Below are positions 39,735 through 51,214 of a stretch of DNA of 64,000 nt, piece by piece (within the stretch, counting starts at the first letter, position 1; each line of letters starts with the position of its first letter). This stretch comes from Mytilisepta virgata (lineage: Eukaryota > Mollusca > Bivalvia > Mytilida > Mytilidae), in NCBI GenBank assembly GCA_028015205.1, contig CM051514.1, forward strand, positions 22,770,150 through 22,834,149, in the 5' to 3' direction. The notes beneath the pieces are model-generated. The model was not told where the DNA came from. It saw nothing but the letters and a program-made list of their open reading frames with translations, and made no database searches. The translations under genes were made by a program, and so were the position numbers.

Positions 39735-40760
39735 CTTTTGACGTTATAGTCCGTTGTGATTTATAAAGTTTTGAATTTTTCTCACATTTCATGTTTTAAT
39801 TAATTTTAAACATACAGAGGAACTTTTTCACATGTAGGAACACTAATGGCAATCCGAGTTCAGTAATTACAGAATCAACAAAGACAAAATAATAATTTAA
39901 ACTCAATGAGGGTTTCATCTGACATCAGAGAATTCACCATTCCCCATACAAAGAGACAGACCCTATATTCATTTATGACATGGGTATATAAAGTCAAAAC
40001 AGCATAGTTCCTTTACACTAAGATTAAATCTGGAATATTTATAATGTTGTCTTTCACCGCAATTCCCGATTACTTTAATTTTCAATTACACAATTCAGTT
40101 CTTTAACAAAGAAGCACATACTACAATGTATTGATCAATAGTTGATCAAAATTAGAAATTGTGTACTTTAATAATAGTTTACATAGATACGAATGCGTTG
40201 ATTGACATTTTTTGGCTGACGTGGACATCCTATGATTACATTTATTAAGCTAAAAGCTTGAATGAAATTTCCTTACAGCCTTCCGGTGAATCATTATCTG
40301 TCTCGGTACATTAATGGCGTCTAGATAGACTACAACGCTTGCTATCAGAGCAAACAAAATTAGTACATTGTAGTTCCTTTTCTGCTTAACCAATTTGGTC
40401 AGATTTATTTTAATACCTTCCTGCGGCGATTATTTATATTTGTTTTGTTATTTCTATGAAGTTTATGCGAACAAATTTCCTGTAATATTCTGTCAAAACT
40501 TTGGTACAAAAGTGTCACGATATGACAAGAAATGTGAATACTTATTTTCGTAAGCCTATAGAAATTCCAAAACTAGAAAAACAATTTTTTATAGTATTCC
40601 CTTGGTTTCATTGTAAAAATGATAACATAATAGTGATTATCTTACTATGTGGCTATGCATCAAGGTTTTATAGCAATGACGTTAGCAAAGGATGGATTGA
40701 TGAATTATTATTTAATGCATAATATGAGGACGAGGACATGTTGATATATTATGAATGTTA
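39735..40760. other. No gene seen
   Basis: The 73-codon + frame at 40501-40722 has no domain; no repeat was recognised. Confidence 0.6.
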
Positions 40761-40764
40761 ACCC

Positions 40765-41014
40765 TGCCTTGTACTAGATCGACACGCTGAGCCGGATTTT
40801 AAACGTGCTAGCTCACGAGGTAATAGTCCGCAGGAAGACATATCACCCAGCCCCGACACATTTTACTGACTCGGAGACGACAGTGCTCTGCTATTACCCT
40901 TATGTGCCGCGTGCTTGGCTAATACCAGTTTCAATGTATTTGGTTTGACCCATTCGGAGACCGAACCCGCGACCTTCCGCACCCGAGGCGAACACGAGAC
41001 CACCGAGGCGGTTC
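40765..41014 (-). mobile_element. tRNA-derived SINE A, near-complete copy
   Basis: Read on the - strand, it opens with GCCTCGGTGGTCTCGTGTTC, followed by the B-box region GGTCGCGGGTTCGGTCTCCG. The body includes GGTCAAACCAAATAC, GACTCCGAGTCAG-like and GATATGTCTTCCTGCGGACT blocks, ending near GTGTCGATCTAGTAC. It shares head and body with the copy at 50567-50800 and is the longest of the three. Confidence 0.85.
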
Positions 41015-41019
41015 GTTAG

Positions 41020-42410
41020 GAATAGAACAGCGTTTATATCACGTTCATAGATCAGTATTTTACAGTGTGATTATTTGACGTTAATTGATTCTCTGTTATA
41101 TGATTCCGACTATTCGCCCCAAAATCAATCATTTCTACTGTTCTTTTCTTCATGAATCAACAGACACTGCAAGGAACATGTAGATGTGTATAGCACTAGT
41201 TAAATGAAACCTTTTGTGGGCTTTTATTCCTTACACGTCTATTGTAATTTTATTGATGAGTATATAATTATCTTTATTTGTTCATTTGCCCATACGCAAA
41301 TAAATCAACAAAGCTTAAATAATTAAATCGTAGGCTACACAGGTCTCTCTGGGAATCTTTTATTCTGACGAGGTTAAATCAAGAATAAAAAAAAATTAAC
41401 TTCCATGTATAAGATGAAATTTGTTTAGCTAATTTGCCAATAATGCGACAACTGATTTAAGAAGTTATAATCTTCAAGAATTAGTTTCGTAAGAAAGGTA
41501 TCTGCATATACGTAGCACACGTTTGTGATCTTGCTTCATGAAGGCTATAAGCCTAGCCATAAGATATTATGAATCTTTGACCAATACAATGTGGTGCCAT
41601 TTCAATATTCTTTTATGGATATCTTTGGACAAAAATAACTGCTAAATATAAAGACCTGCATTTGTTATTTTCGTTATTACTTTTTCCGGATTTTTCTTAC
41701 TTTCAGTGTGACGGTTTAATTCAACGATGCATGACTTGCTTACCCTTCCGAAGTACCTAGCGTGACTATGTACAACTTCAACCAAACAGTAGAATTGTAG
41801 ATGAGCAATTGTCGTAGATAACCGTAATTGACCATTCTAATATCGATATTAAACTCTATCAAGTTAGAAATTTAAAATCACATTTTTCTTACTGTAATCA
41901 CTTTGTACTATTGTTACACCAAAAAAATATAATGCAATTCAGTAAAATATCAGAAAATTCAATTAAAATAAATTTAATTTAAATTATAGATATATTTTCT
42001 TAAGTTTCCACAATAAAGCCGACAAATTAATTTAATTTACTGCGTAAAATTAAACAATAATCTATTCGTACTCCAGACTCCTTTGTTTGATATCAATAAT
42101 AGAAATATAAATTAAGAAATTTAAATTAAAAACATATTTCAGCTGTTGTCATAATAGGTTGCAATATGGTCTTAAATATATATACAGTAAAGAACACCTT
42201 TGATCTTGTACCACCATTTATGTCTTGTTTAAGTTAACGTTTATTTAATTTGTACAATTTCTGAAATTTAGACGAAATTAAGATATAAAAAACCAAAATA
42301 AGATATATTGCCTTGCAGTCGATCAAGACCGGTTAAATAAGTTCATAACAGTTAAACTATATATATTATGGTATGTTTAATTTTACCTTTACTGACCTGA
42401 TCTAAACAAA
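41020..42410. other. No gene seen
   Basis: AT-rich sequence without open frames. Confidence 0.7.
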
Positions 42411-42413
42411 TCA

Positions 42414-42668
42414 TGGTCGATCTTAATTCACAGGTCGATCTTATTTCACAGTCTGAATCTTGGTGTTGATCTTGCTATTTTGGTTTTGTTGGTCGATCTT
42501 AATTCACAAGTCTGAATCTTGATGTTGAAATTATTATCTTGGTTTTGTTGGTCGATCTTAATTCACACCAAGATTGAATCTTGATGTTGATCTTGTTACC
42601 TTGGTTTTATTTGGGCGATCTTAATTCACATCACTGAATCTTGATGTTGATCTTGGTTTTATTTGAAA
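42414..42668 (+). repeat. Minisatellite, about 60-bp unit, four copies
   Basis: [T/G]GGCGATCTTAATTCACA-type starts (TGGTCGATCTTAATTCACA) lie at 42414, 42490, 42549 and 42612. Each is followed by CTGAATCTTGATGTTGATC and CTTGGTTTT[A/G]TT. Unit lengths vary from 59 to 76. Confidence 0.85.
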
Positions 42669-43199
42669 ATGTGCTAATGTAGAAAATCAAGACAATGTAA
42701 GGATAAACAAGACCATATTTGTAGTTTATGATAAAAACTGAGTTAAAAGTATAGTTTTGGGATTATCAACAAGAATACCTGGGGAGAAATTCAAAAGTAC
42801 AGACAGCGGTTGTCGCTGCCGTCTTGACCTTGGAATGAGCTTTGAAAGTTTTTTGCGACTTTAAGATGATAAGCTTTAAAAAAATATGTTCCTGTGCATG
42901 GGCTTGTTGCCAAGTGCATATAACGATTTTGGGTCTTACACGTATCCATTATAGAATGGAATAATCTGAACAAATGGCAATATCAATAACTGAAAACTAA
43001 AACAATGGGCGGGAGGAATTCCTATTAAGCTATAAGAGGCTCCAGATTCTGCGGAGGCATACGTAGTTCATTTCTTTCATTCGAAATATATGACATTTAA
43101 TACCTAAACATATCAGTTGTGTATTAGATAATTCAATGATTGGCTCCGTAAACCTTTATTTTTGTTATCTGCCAGTGATGAGTAACTGACAAAGTTCTA

Positions 43200-43548
43200 A
43201 AATTGTCAAGGCTAACGTAACGGTGAACAAATAAGAGAAAGAAATCAGCTTATTTATATATCTTCTTAAGTCTAAGCTGAGCGTATGGTAGAGAACATTG
43301 AGATGATTTATACATCTTTACAAGGCTAAGGTAACAGTAGAAGAGAAGGTAAATTAGTTGATTTATAATCTCTTCAAAGACAAGGTGAGTATATAAGAGA
43401 ATGAATATTGACTGATTTTTCATCATTTCCACGCTTAAAATTATCTTAATGGACGATTTATATATCTTTTCGTTGAAATCAAATGATTAGTAGATATCTT
43501 TAGGGCTAAGGTAATAGTGAAAAATGGGGTGCTAAGGCAAGAGTTGAA
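43200..43548 (+). repeat. Degenerate tandem repeat
   Basis: Recurring blocks AAGGCTAA[C/G]GTAAC[A/G]GT, GAGATGATTTATACATCTTT, GATTTATAATCTCTTCAAAG and GATTTATATATCTTTTCG suggest four or five decayed units of roughly 70 bp. The alignment is by eye only. Confidence 0.55.
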
Positions 43549-43549
43549 C

Positions 43550-44925
43550 ATTTAGGATCTAAGTTTCCAGACAATACCTTTAAAAATGTACTCCGTTAAC
43601 TTTCAGCTATCTTTTATTTAAGAATAACATACACAACCTGCATGCATTTGTTACATAATTAATATGCAATGTGTTGTACAGTCCTATATAGATCGTTCAA
43701 TTATATATATATTGATGACCAATTTATTTTATAAGAAGACATTTGGAAGATATTATCTTCATAAATTTAAAACATTTACCGAAAAATCATAATCATTATC
43801 ACTATCGCATGCATCCCTATTCCAACATCAAAAGATGCACATATAGCTGCTTTTACGTTTCTAATGATGTTTACGCGCAGTAAGATCCCATTAAAAAAAG
43901 CTACGGCTTAATTTTTAAAATTTATTTTGATTGGATCAGTATTTGGCACTGGATACATACCAGCAATTTTTGAAGGAAGTATTCATAAGTAAGTACAATA
44001 AAACTATAACATTTAGCTTGTATAATGTACATAATGGACAATTGACACTTAACTAATTCATGCAAGTTTGTTGTGTCTTTTTTCTGTCTGTTAATGTTCA
44101 AATATTTAATTTTAAGCTTAAATGAATATGAATGATCCATCAACTGTTTCCTTACAGTTTCCTACTTCCCCCTAACTAATTTGATAATTATATCTAATTA
44201 ATCAATTAAATGTCTCATGTAGTCATCCATAAAATTTGTTAAGCCATATGCCCAAAACTCACCGAAGCTTGATGTAAGGCAACACCGGAAGAGTCAAATG
44301 AGATTATCCGATAGTTGTGGGCAAATTACCCTACACGTATTTACCAAAACAGGGTCATTTTTATCGCTACTAACGGACCGACTTTGAAGAAAAGCATAGC
44401 TTAATACAAATTCGACGAAAATATCCTTGTTCTTCTGTATCACTTGAAAGAGGAGTTGTGTTGTCAATAATTAGTTTTTGTTTTGCTTCTTGTCTTGTCA
44501 ATTTGTACTATAGTTTGTGACCATATCATGTACAGCTTTTAGATTTCTTCGTTGGTATTCTTGCCCAAGACAAATTAAGAGATAACAGATAACTGTATTG
44601 TAATTTAATATTTGCCAACGTCCAATATGGATATGGTGGTTGCAAATCGGGTTTACTGGAGACTCATTGTCGGATCCAATAAACAGAGATTTGCAACCTT
44701 TAAATTAATTTGATGGCGGCAAATATCAAAATGCCATGCTGTTATCTCCATTCTCCATTCTAATGTAAGGTTAAGTATTTCTAAAACAAACTAGAAAGCT
44801 GGACTGTCGGAATCGACAGTTATTCCCGCACCCCTGCAATTAGTTGAGACACCTACCCAATTGCATAAATCTAAAACCGTATGCCCATTTAAAATGTTAT
44901 GCAATCATTCTATGAAGAAATCACA
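43550..44925. other. No gene seen
   Basis: One 73-codon - frame without domain (43922-44143). Confidence 0.65.
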
Positions 44926-44929
44926 AATG

Positions 44930-45690
44930 AACACAATTTATGTCACAAACGTAAATGGACAATTTTTGAAATCTGACCCTTATATGCCCCAAGTTTAGAT
45001 AATTAAACTTCTAAAACCTTATTGCACATCTACTTAATGTGAATGACAATACTGTATAGAAAAAAATGCATATATTAGAAAATGAAAAACAATTTTATGT
45101 CAAGAGCTTAAATTGAATTTTTGAAATTCGACCCTATGGGCCCCAATTTTAGAAAATAACACTTCTAACACCTTGTTGCACATCTAGATATTGTGCATGA
45201 CACTACTTTATAGAAAAAAAAATGCATAAATTTAAAAAAATAGTGTACGTCCTCATCTTCAACTGAAAATGTTTGAAATTCGACACCTGTGGGCCCTAAT
45301 TCTAGAAAACCAAAATTCTAAAACCTTATTGCACATCTGCACATGGTGCCTGTCAATACTGTATAGAAATAAAAAGCATAAATTGGAAAATGAAAGAGGA
45401 GTTTAGGGTCGCAAGCTTAAATTGACAGTTTTTCAAAATCGACCCCTGTGGGCCCCAATTTTAGAATATCAAAATTCTAAAACTATATTGTTCATCTGCA
45501 TATGGTGCCTGACAATACTGTATAGAAATAAAATGCACAAACTTGAATTCCAAATTTTCGAAGTTCAACCCCTGTAAGCCCCTTGTTTAGAAAATCAAAA
45601 TTCTAAAACCTTATTGCGCATCAATACGTGGTTTGCAACCATTCTATATAGAAATTAAATTCCTCAACCCAAAAGTGAAGGAGGAGTCAT
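44930..45690 (+). repeat. Diverged tandem array, about 155-bp unit, five copies
   Basis: A GACC[C]CTGTGGGCCCCAATTTTAG-type block recurs near 44974, 45130, 45282, 45440 and 45571. Each is followed by TTCTAAAACCTTATTGCACATCT and then a TGACAATACTGTATAGAAA-type block. The array ends in GGACGGATGGACGGACGG at about 45690. Units differ by substitutions and small indels; no frame is conserved. Confidence 0.85.
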
Positions 45691-45694
45691 GGAC

Positions 45695-47540
45695 GGATGG
45701 ACGGACGGAGAAAATCGCTATATCCCCGAAAGTGCGCGGATAATAAGGACAATCTGGAATTTACACTTTGCACGTGCCGTCATAGAGTGCATCAATTGCA
45801 GAATTTATGGCTTGAAATTTTCGACTTCATCCAATGAACTTCAAAGTTACAATTAACGTTGCATTGAACATGGCACTCTTGACCTAATGTTAGGATTTGG
45901 ATATAGAATATTTCTGATACACAAAATTGAATGGTAAATTCAATTGTACATTTTCCGGCCTAAACAAGGTAGTTGAAATTCAATAAAGGTCAGTTTGTTT
46001 GTTAGATGTACATTGTAGCAGGAATGCAACGAAATATTTCTGTTGGTGTTTCTCAAAATGCGTTTTGAAAAAAAGCATTTACTACTTCGGTGATAATACT
46101 TCCGGACATCAACCGTCTACCAACAACGGTATTGCTTCAGTAGTCTCAGATACTGGTTTTGTTATGTGCATTGTCGTTTCTGGATAAGCCTGTGATGGTA
46201 AACGTGCTTAAGCGTTGATGATACCTGCTGTAAAAGATTATTGCCAAGTAATATATTTATTATCAACCGTACATTAAGTACTAAGAATTAATCTTTTACC
46301 GAGTGGTAGACATTTGTTATACAAAATTGAGATATTAACATGAAATTACTACAACCGATCAAGAAAGATCTATATGATTCTATTTTAATTGATACATTAC
46401 GAGTAAAGTTTGCACCTGTTCATGTTGCTTGCGTGTCATGTCAAAAAAAATAAACCGTTGTTTTTGGGTTTTCAGATATGGCATGATTAACGTGATTGAC
46501 GTTTTGAGTGTAAATACATCGTTTTAGAATTCATAAATTTGACGTTCTCATTAATTTTTCCTGACAACTATATACAAATGTATTATACGTAGAATGGAAC
46601 GATTTTAGAATTTATAAACGTTGGAATCGGTTTCATCAAATAATACCAATTATTCATATGTTTTTGAAATTGAAATATTAGTGATTTTTCCTCAATTGAA
46701 TGACTACATTTGAAAGTCAACCCAGAATTTCCTATGTAGTATTAAACGTCATGGTAGTTTTTTCTGTCTGCGTGACGTTGCGATTAGCTATATTCTCTCA
46801 AACTATCAAAAAGTGTCATATTTGGTGAAAATACATTCCATCCACGCGGAGGCTAAAAAAAGCAAATAATTTTATATAATTCAATATTTGTTGCAAGCTC
46901 GATTTCAAAAACTTCGTATGAGAAATATATGAATATACAAATTTATTTAAATATTTAAGATTATTTCATTCTTACAGTATTCATTAATTAAACTGTTTGA
47001 GAATTTTTTAATTAACAATTATATAAGTAGTAGGTCTCCTCCCCTCCAAAAAGTAAAAATGACTAAACAAAACTAACCCATTATACATATGCGCAGAAAA
47101 GAGTTCTTAAAAGTGACAAATCGAATCGGTTCTGTCAAATATGGTTTGACAGACTAGAAAACAAATGTTAGGAGAATACTTATAATTCTATTACGACGTT
47201 TATATAAATGTCAAAAATACTATTAAATCGAGTCGGAAATTTGTCGAGAAGGACGAACTTTTTTGAATTCCTACTGTGGGAATGTTAGCTAGACTGACAT
47301 TACATTAGTTGTGCATGTCTGTATTCCTTATGAAAATTAAATATGTGTGTTATATTGTGGATGACATCAAAAGATCAATGTCGTAAAAAAAAATATAAAT
47401 TTAATTCACGTTGTTTGCGGCTTGGGGAAACAAATCCAGCAGGTTTTGTTCATAGTTCACCTACCAGTGGCCTTTTGTGTCAGGTAAGATGGAAATAATT
47501 GTACACTATCATGACTATTGTTATACTTTCTTTGGTTCCG
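45695..47540. other. No gene seen
   Basis: AT-rich; the 62-codon + frame at 45999-46187 has no support. Confidence 0.65.
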
Positions 47541-47543
47541 ATT

Positions 47544-47820
47544 CTGTATTCTATGGTGGCCATTTCGCCTTTCCGTTTTTTCGCGTTTTCTCCTTTCACT
47601 TTGCCAACGCGAAATCGAGAAATCGGGAAATCGGAGAATCGAGAAATCGAAAACACGAATCGAAAACAAGAAAGCAAATATGCGAAAACGAGAAATGAAA
47701 TAGATTTCTCAATTTCGCGTTTTCGCTTTCTCGATTTCTCGATCTATCGATTTCGCGTGAAAGTGAAAGGAGAAAACGCAAAAAGGCGGAATGGCTGCAT
47801 CCGGCCACCATAGTATTCAG
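47544..47820. repeat. Foldback element with inner CGAGAAATCG repeats
   Basis: The left arm (CTATGGTGGCCATTTCGCC, GCGTTTTCTCCTTTCACTTT, ACGCGAAATCGAG) and the right arm (TTTCGCGTGAAAGTGAAAGG, AGAAAACGCAAAAAGGCGG, GGCCACCATAG) are reverse complements with small differences. The centre is a degenerate GAGAAATCG array that can itself pair. Six open frames of 61-104 codons on both strands arise from this structure and are not genes. Confidence 0.9.
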
Positions 47821-47824
47821 AGTT

Positions 47825-49325
47825 ACCACAACATATCCATTCAGATCATATTATGTTTAATTTTTTGAATATATGATGTTTTAAGCAAAGTTTCCAATAA
47901 TTCTGGTACTAGCTTGCTGTGTCATTCAAACGATCTAAGAAAATACCAGTAATAAAACATAATAAAACAATAAATTTGATGGAAACATTCAAACTTACAT
48001 TATCTAATTGTGATTAAATTAGAAGAAAACGAAAATTTCCGTCTTATCATGAATTTTTATTGAAAACCAATACACGATTCCGACATTGATTAATGGTTTA
48101 TAAAGAACCACTATCGTTCCAATCTTAAATTCTGGCAAGAACAATATCCTGCAAGGAACCGTTTTGAGAAAAGATTTCAACAGTTTTAGATTAATGAAGA
48201 ACAATGGGTAGCCACTGTTTTTCGGGGTAATTAATTATATAAAGCTATCCGTTTTCATTTGTCTATATGACAGACAGTAATTACTGTTTGTCCGTTTGAT
48301 AAATAGACTTGTTAGATCTCATCCTTTTTCGTACATTTAAGATGATATTCCGAAATGAACACAGATGGATAACACATCGAACTCTTTTATTTAGGCAGGG
48401 AGTCATTAATATAACATATAAAACTCAATCAACACATTGATTAAGTTCTCAGGGGTTGTTTTGTATTTGATTTTCAAATGTGAATGGAGGGGATTTGAAC
48501 AAAATATATTGTCCAACATTTTGGTAAAAAAAGATCTCTATAGACGTGGTGAAAACATGAAATATTACCTGGATCTAAATCATAATATGTTAAAGAAAAA
48601 AAAAAGAAACTAAAATAAAAAGAAACAAATATTTTTCAAGGATGACTCGAAATAATCCCTGTCCAACGCCCCTTCCTTTCCCCACTTATAAAAATGACAA
48701 TGTTGCTCCCTTAATCAAAATATATTGATAAACCTTCATATACTGTTATTTGATTTTTTTTTCAGAGTGTCTGCATTTATCATTTCACTAAATATGTTGT
48801 AAAAAGACATGCAACCACTTTGGCACGCATGACGAAAGTACAAAATCTATTAAAAACCCATAACAATTGCAACTTATTATTTCAGGGCTGCAATGTCCAC
48901 ATGTGGGTTCAGGAGGTCTGACATTTTGAGGTTGCAGCAATTAAGACGATCTGTTGCTTTATATCTAAAAACAAAATTATACCGACACGGAAAAGTCTCA
49001 TTGCTTCGGAAAAAAATAAAACGAAATAACGCGTGTGAGAGAGATCAACAAGACCGACATACAACTGGTTTCTTCTTTTTCCGAATCCTTATTTTCATGT
49101 CATACAATATTTAACTAAGTATAACTTATAAATTAGCAAGTGACGATGAATTTTTCATATTCATAGAAGAATTATCCCCCAATTCCCTTCTAAAAACAAC
49201 ATCCTGTCGATTATTTACGTAGACTCTTAATTAAACAAACGAAAAATAAATAAAATAAAACTCTCTCAAATTAAAAATAAATAATTAAGTTTACTTTTTA
49301 TCACTTATTCTGACAAAATGTTTGC
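47825..49325. other. No gene confirmed
   Basis: A 73-codon + frame (48893-49114) follows a good acceptor (TATTTCAG at 48885) and is Arg/Lys-rich, but I recognise no domain and there is no downstream exon to join. Confidence 0.5.
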
Positions 49326-49327
49326 CG

Positions 49328-49609
49328 TTAAGGTGGTACCCAACACCTTGACTAAAATAAATTTGGCTCGTTTAATTTTCATAATTTTTTTAGGAAATAT
49401 TTACTTTGACCTGTTGACATAAATGTTGATTTTTTTTAGTAAATAGAATTTCACACTTCACTGGAATAATTTCATTGAATATATAGCAGTTTGGCAAACA
49501 TCAATTTTGATCATAGAGAAGCTTAATTTCTCTTTACTTATTAAATTTGATTAAAACGCTCTGGTGATTTTTAAGAGTTATCTCCCTGTAGTGTTGGGTA
49601 CCACCTTAA
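49328..49609. mobile_element. MITE with TTAA ends (piggyBac-type target site)
   Basis: A 19-bp perfect inverted repeat (49328-49346, TTAAGGTGGTACCCAACAC; 49591-49609) encloses about 245 bp without a coding frame. Both outer ends are TTAA, which fits a TTAA target-site duplication around a 274-bp element. Inside are GGAATAATTTCATTGAATAT and TTAAGAGTTATCTCCCT. A diverged relative lacking the clear left end lies at 25417-25573. Confidence 0.85.
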
Positions 49610-49614
49610 TGTAC

Positions 49615-50560
49615 GATACCTAGAACATTGAACTAGCATTGATTTGCACGCGGTGAAAACTGTTATTTCCAAATGATTAGCAGAGAGCGGTCTGCTCGAT
49701 TGACATATAATAAATGTAAAGATTCCATGCGATTTACATTTAATTCGCATCATTCAATCTATTTTCAAAGGTAATTTTATGAGTGCTTTCATACTGTTGG
49801 TCCAACTGATCAACATCTTGCATATCAAGGTCACATGAGAATGCAAAGGTCAAGTCCGATGTATTGCGTATTTTCACAATTCTGTATATACGTGTATATA
49901 AATACATGTATATAATAATTCTTACCTATGTATGGGGAGTTATGTAACGGAGGTCTTTTTAAGATCTAACACACCAATCTTAAGGTAAGAGGTACCTAAA
50001 AATCTGCTATATTACGGATTTTTATGAAATATGGAATACAGCTAGAATATCCGAAACAAGACGTTAACAAAGAAACCAAATAAAAACGTCATATGAAACA
50101 GTTACGTGTAGCATACATATTTTAAAGATTAAGTTTGATTACCAAAATAAACATATGTTTTAATTCAATAAAATAAAAAATATGAAAAAGAGATGTTTTT
50201 AATTAAGTAAAATTATTTTTAATGCCTAAAAATTTGTTTAGATATAGTTTTCTTGCATATAAATTTCCATAAACGATAGTCATTAACGAGTGATATTACA
50301 TCACATATACCAGTTATTTAATGTTATATCGTAATTCTGTAATGTAATCTTTTGAATTGCTGAAAATGACTCCTGTAGTACTTTCTACAACCAATAATTG
50401 TCCGTGATACATGTATGTCGCACGTCGTTTATTCTTTGTTGTTTTTAACATGAAAATTGAGATCTCGATTAAAATTCATCCAATCTTTAAAAGTTGAATA
50501 AAGACATATGGCATAACATAATGAATACATAAACAACTGCATGTATGTCCACGTATGCTA
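49615..50560. other. No gene seen
   Basis: AT-rich with a TA-rich patch (GTATATACGTGTATATAAAT) near 49890. Confidence 0.65.
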
Positions 50561-50566
50561 TACACA

Positions 50567-50800
50567 GCCTCGAGTGCGAAAGGTCGCGGGTTCCGTCCCC
50601 GGCCAGGTCAAACCAAAGACATTAAACTTTGTATTTGCTACTTCCAAGCACGCTGTATCTAGGACTAATAGCAAAGGACTGGTTGGCTCGGAGTCAGTAT
50701 AATGTACCCCAGGTGGGGTGATATGTCTTTCTGCGGACTGTTACCTCGTAAGCTAGCACGTTAAAAATCCAGCGAAGCGTGTCGATCTAGTACAAAGAAA
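50567..50800 (+). mobile_element. tRNA-derived SINE A, 5'-truncated copy
   Basis: Begins inside the tRNA-like head (CCTCGAGTGCGAAAGGTCGC, then GGGTTCCGTCCCCGG as the B box) and carries the full body to GTGTCGATCTAGTACAAAG. The A-box part is missing. It lies immediately before the repeat at 50819-51208. Confidence 0.85.
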
Positions 50801-50818
50801 GGTATATAATCATTTTTT

Positions 50819-51208
50819 ATCGTATTTCTCTATGCCCATATCGACCTGCTGAGCCCTTCAGAATTTCCTGTATTTCGGCACTGTAACGTGGTAAAGAGTT
50901 GACCCGTCCATAATATGAGCAGAACCTAATATATCAGCGACGTCATAATGTTTGACCCAACGTTGACCTAATATATCAGGAAAAATCAGATGGCCATTCA
51001 AAAGTGAGAAATTCCATTAAGATTGTTAGTTAACAATACGATAAATATATCATAAAGTTTTCTTCAAACAAATATTGTAAAATATAAGCCGCTCGACACA
51101 ATATGAAGCTTTTTAGCTCGTTCGCTACGATCGCTCGCCTAAAAAAAGCTTCACATTGTGTCTCGCGGCTGATATAATTTGACAGAAAACCTGATAATAT
51201 ATACATAT
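50819..51208 (+). repeat. Dispersed repeat R, copy 2, with terminal palindrome
   Basis: Second copy of the repeat at 39363-39731. It carries about 40 extra bases around 50940-50980 that restate the GACCCAACGTTGACC / TATATCAG segment, so it looks internally duplicated. The palindrome arms are 51087-51114 and 51143-51170. It directly follows SINE A. Confidence 0.85.
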
Positions 51209-51214
51209 TAACAC

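Noticed and set aside
42414..45690. CRISPR-like direct repeats
   Set aside because: Units have no constant repeat and variable spacer structure, and the sequence is eukaryotic; these are decayed tandem repeats.
47457..47829. Six frames of 61-104 codons on both strands
   Set aside because: All are products of the foldback and its GAGAAATCG repeats.
48893..49114. Arg/Lys-rich 73-codon frame after a good acceptor site
   Set aside because: No domain and no neighbouring exon with a matching phase; basic composition alone is not evidence.
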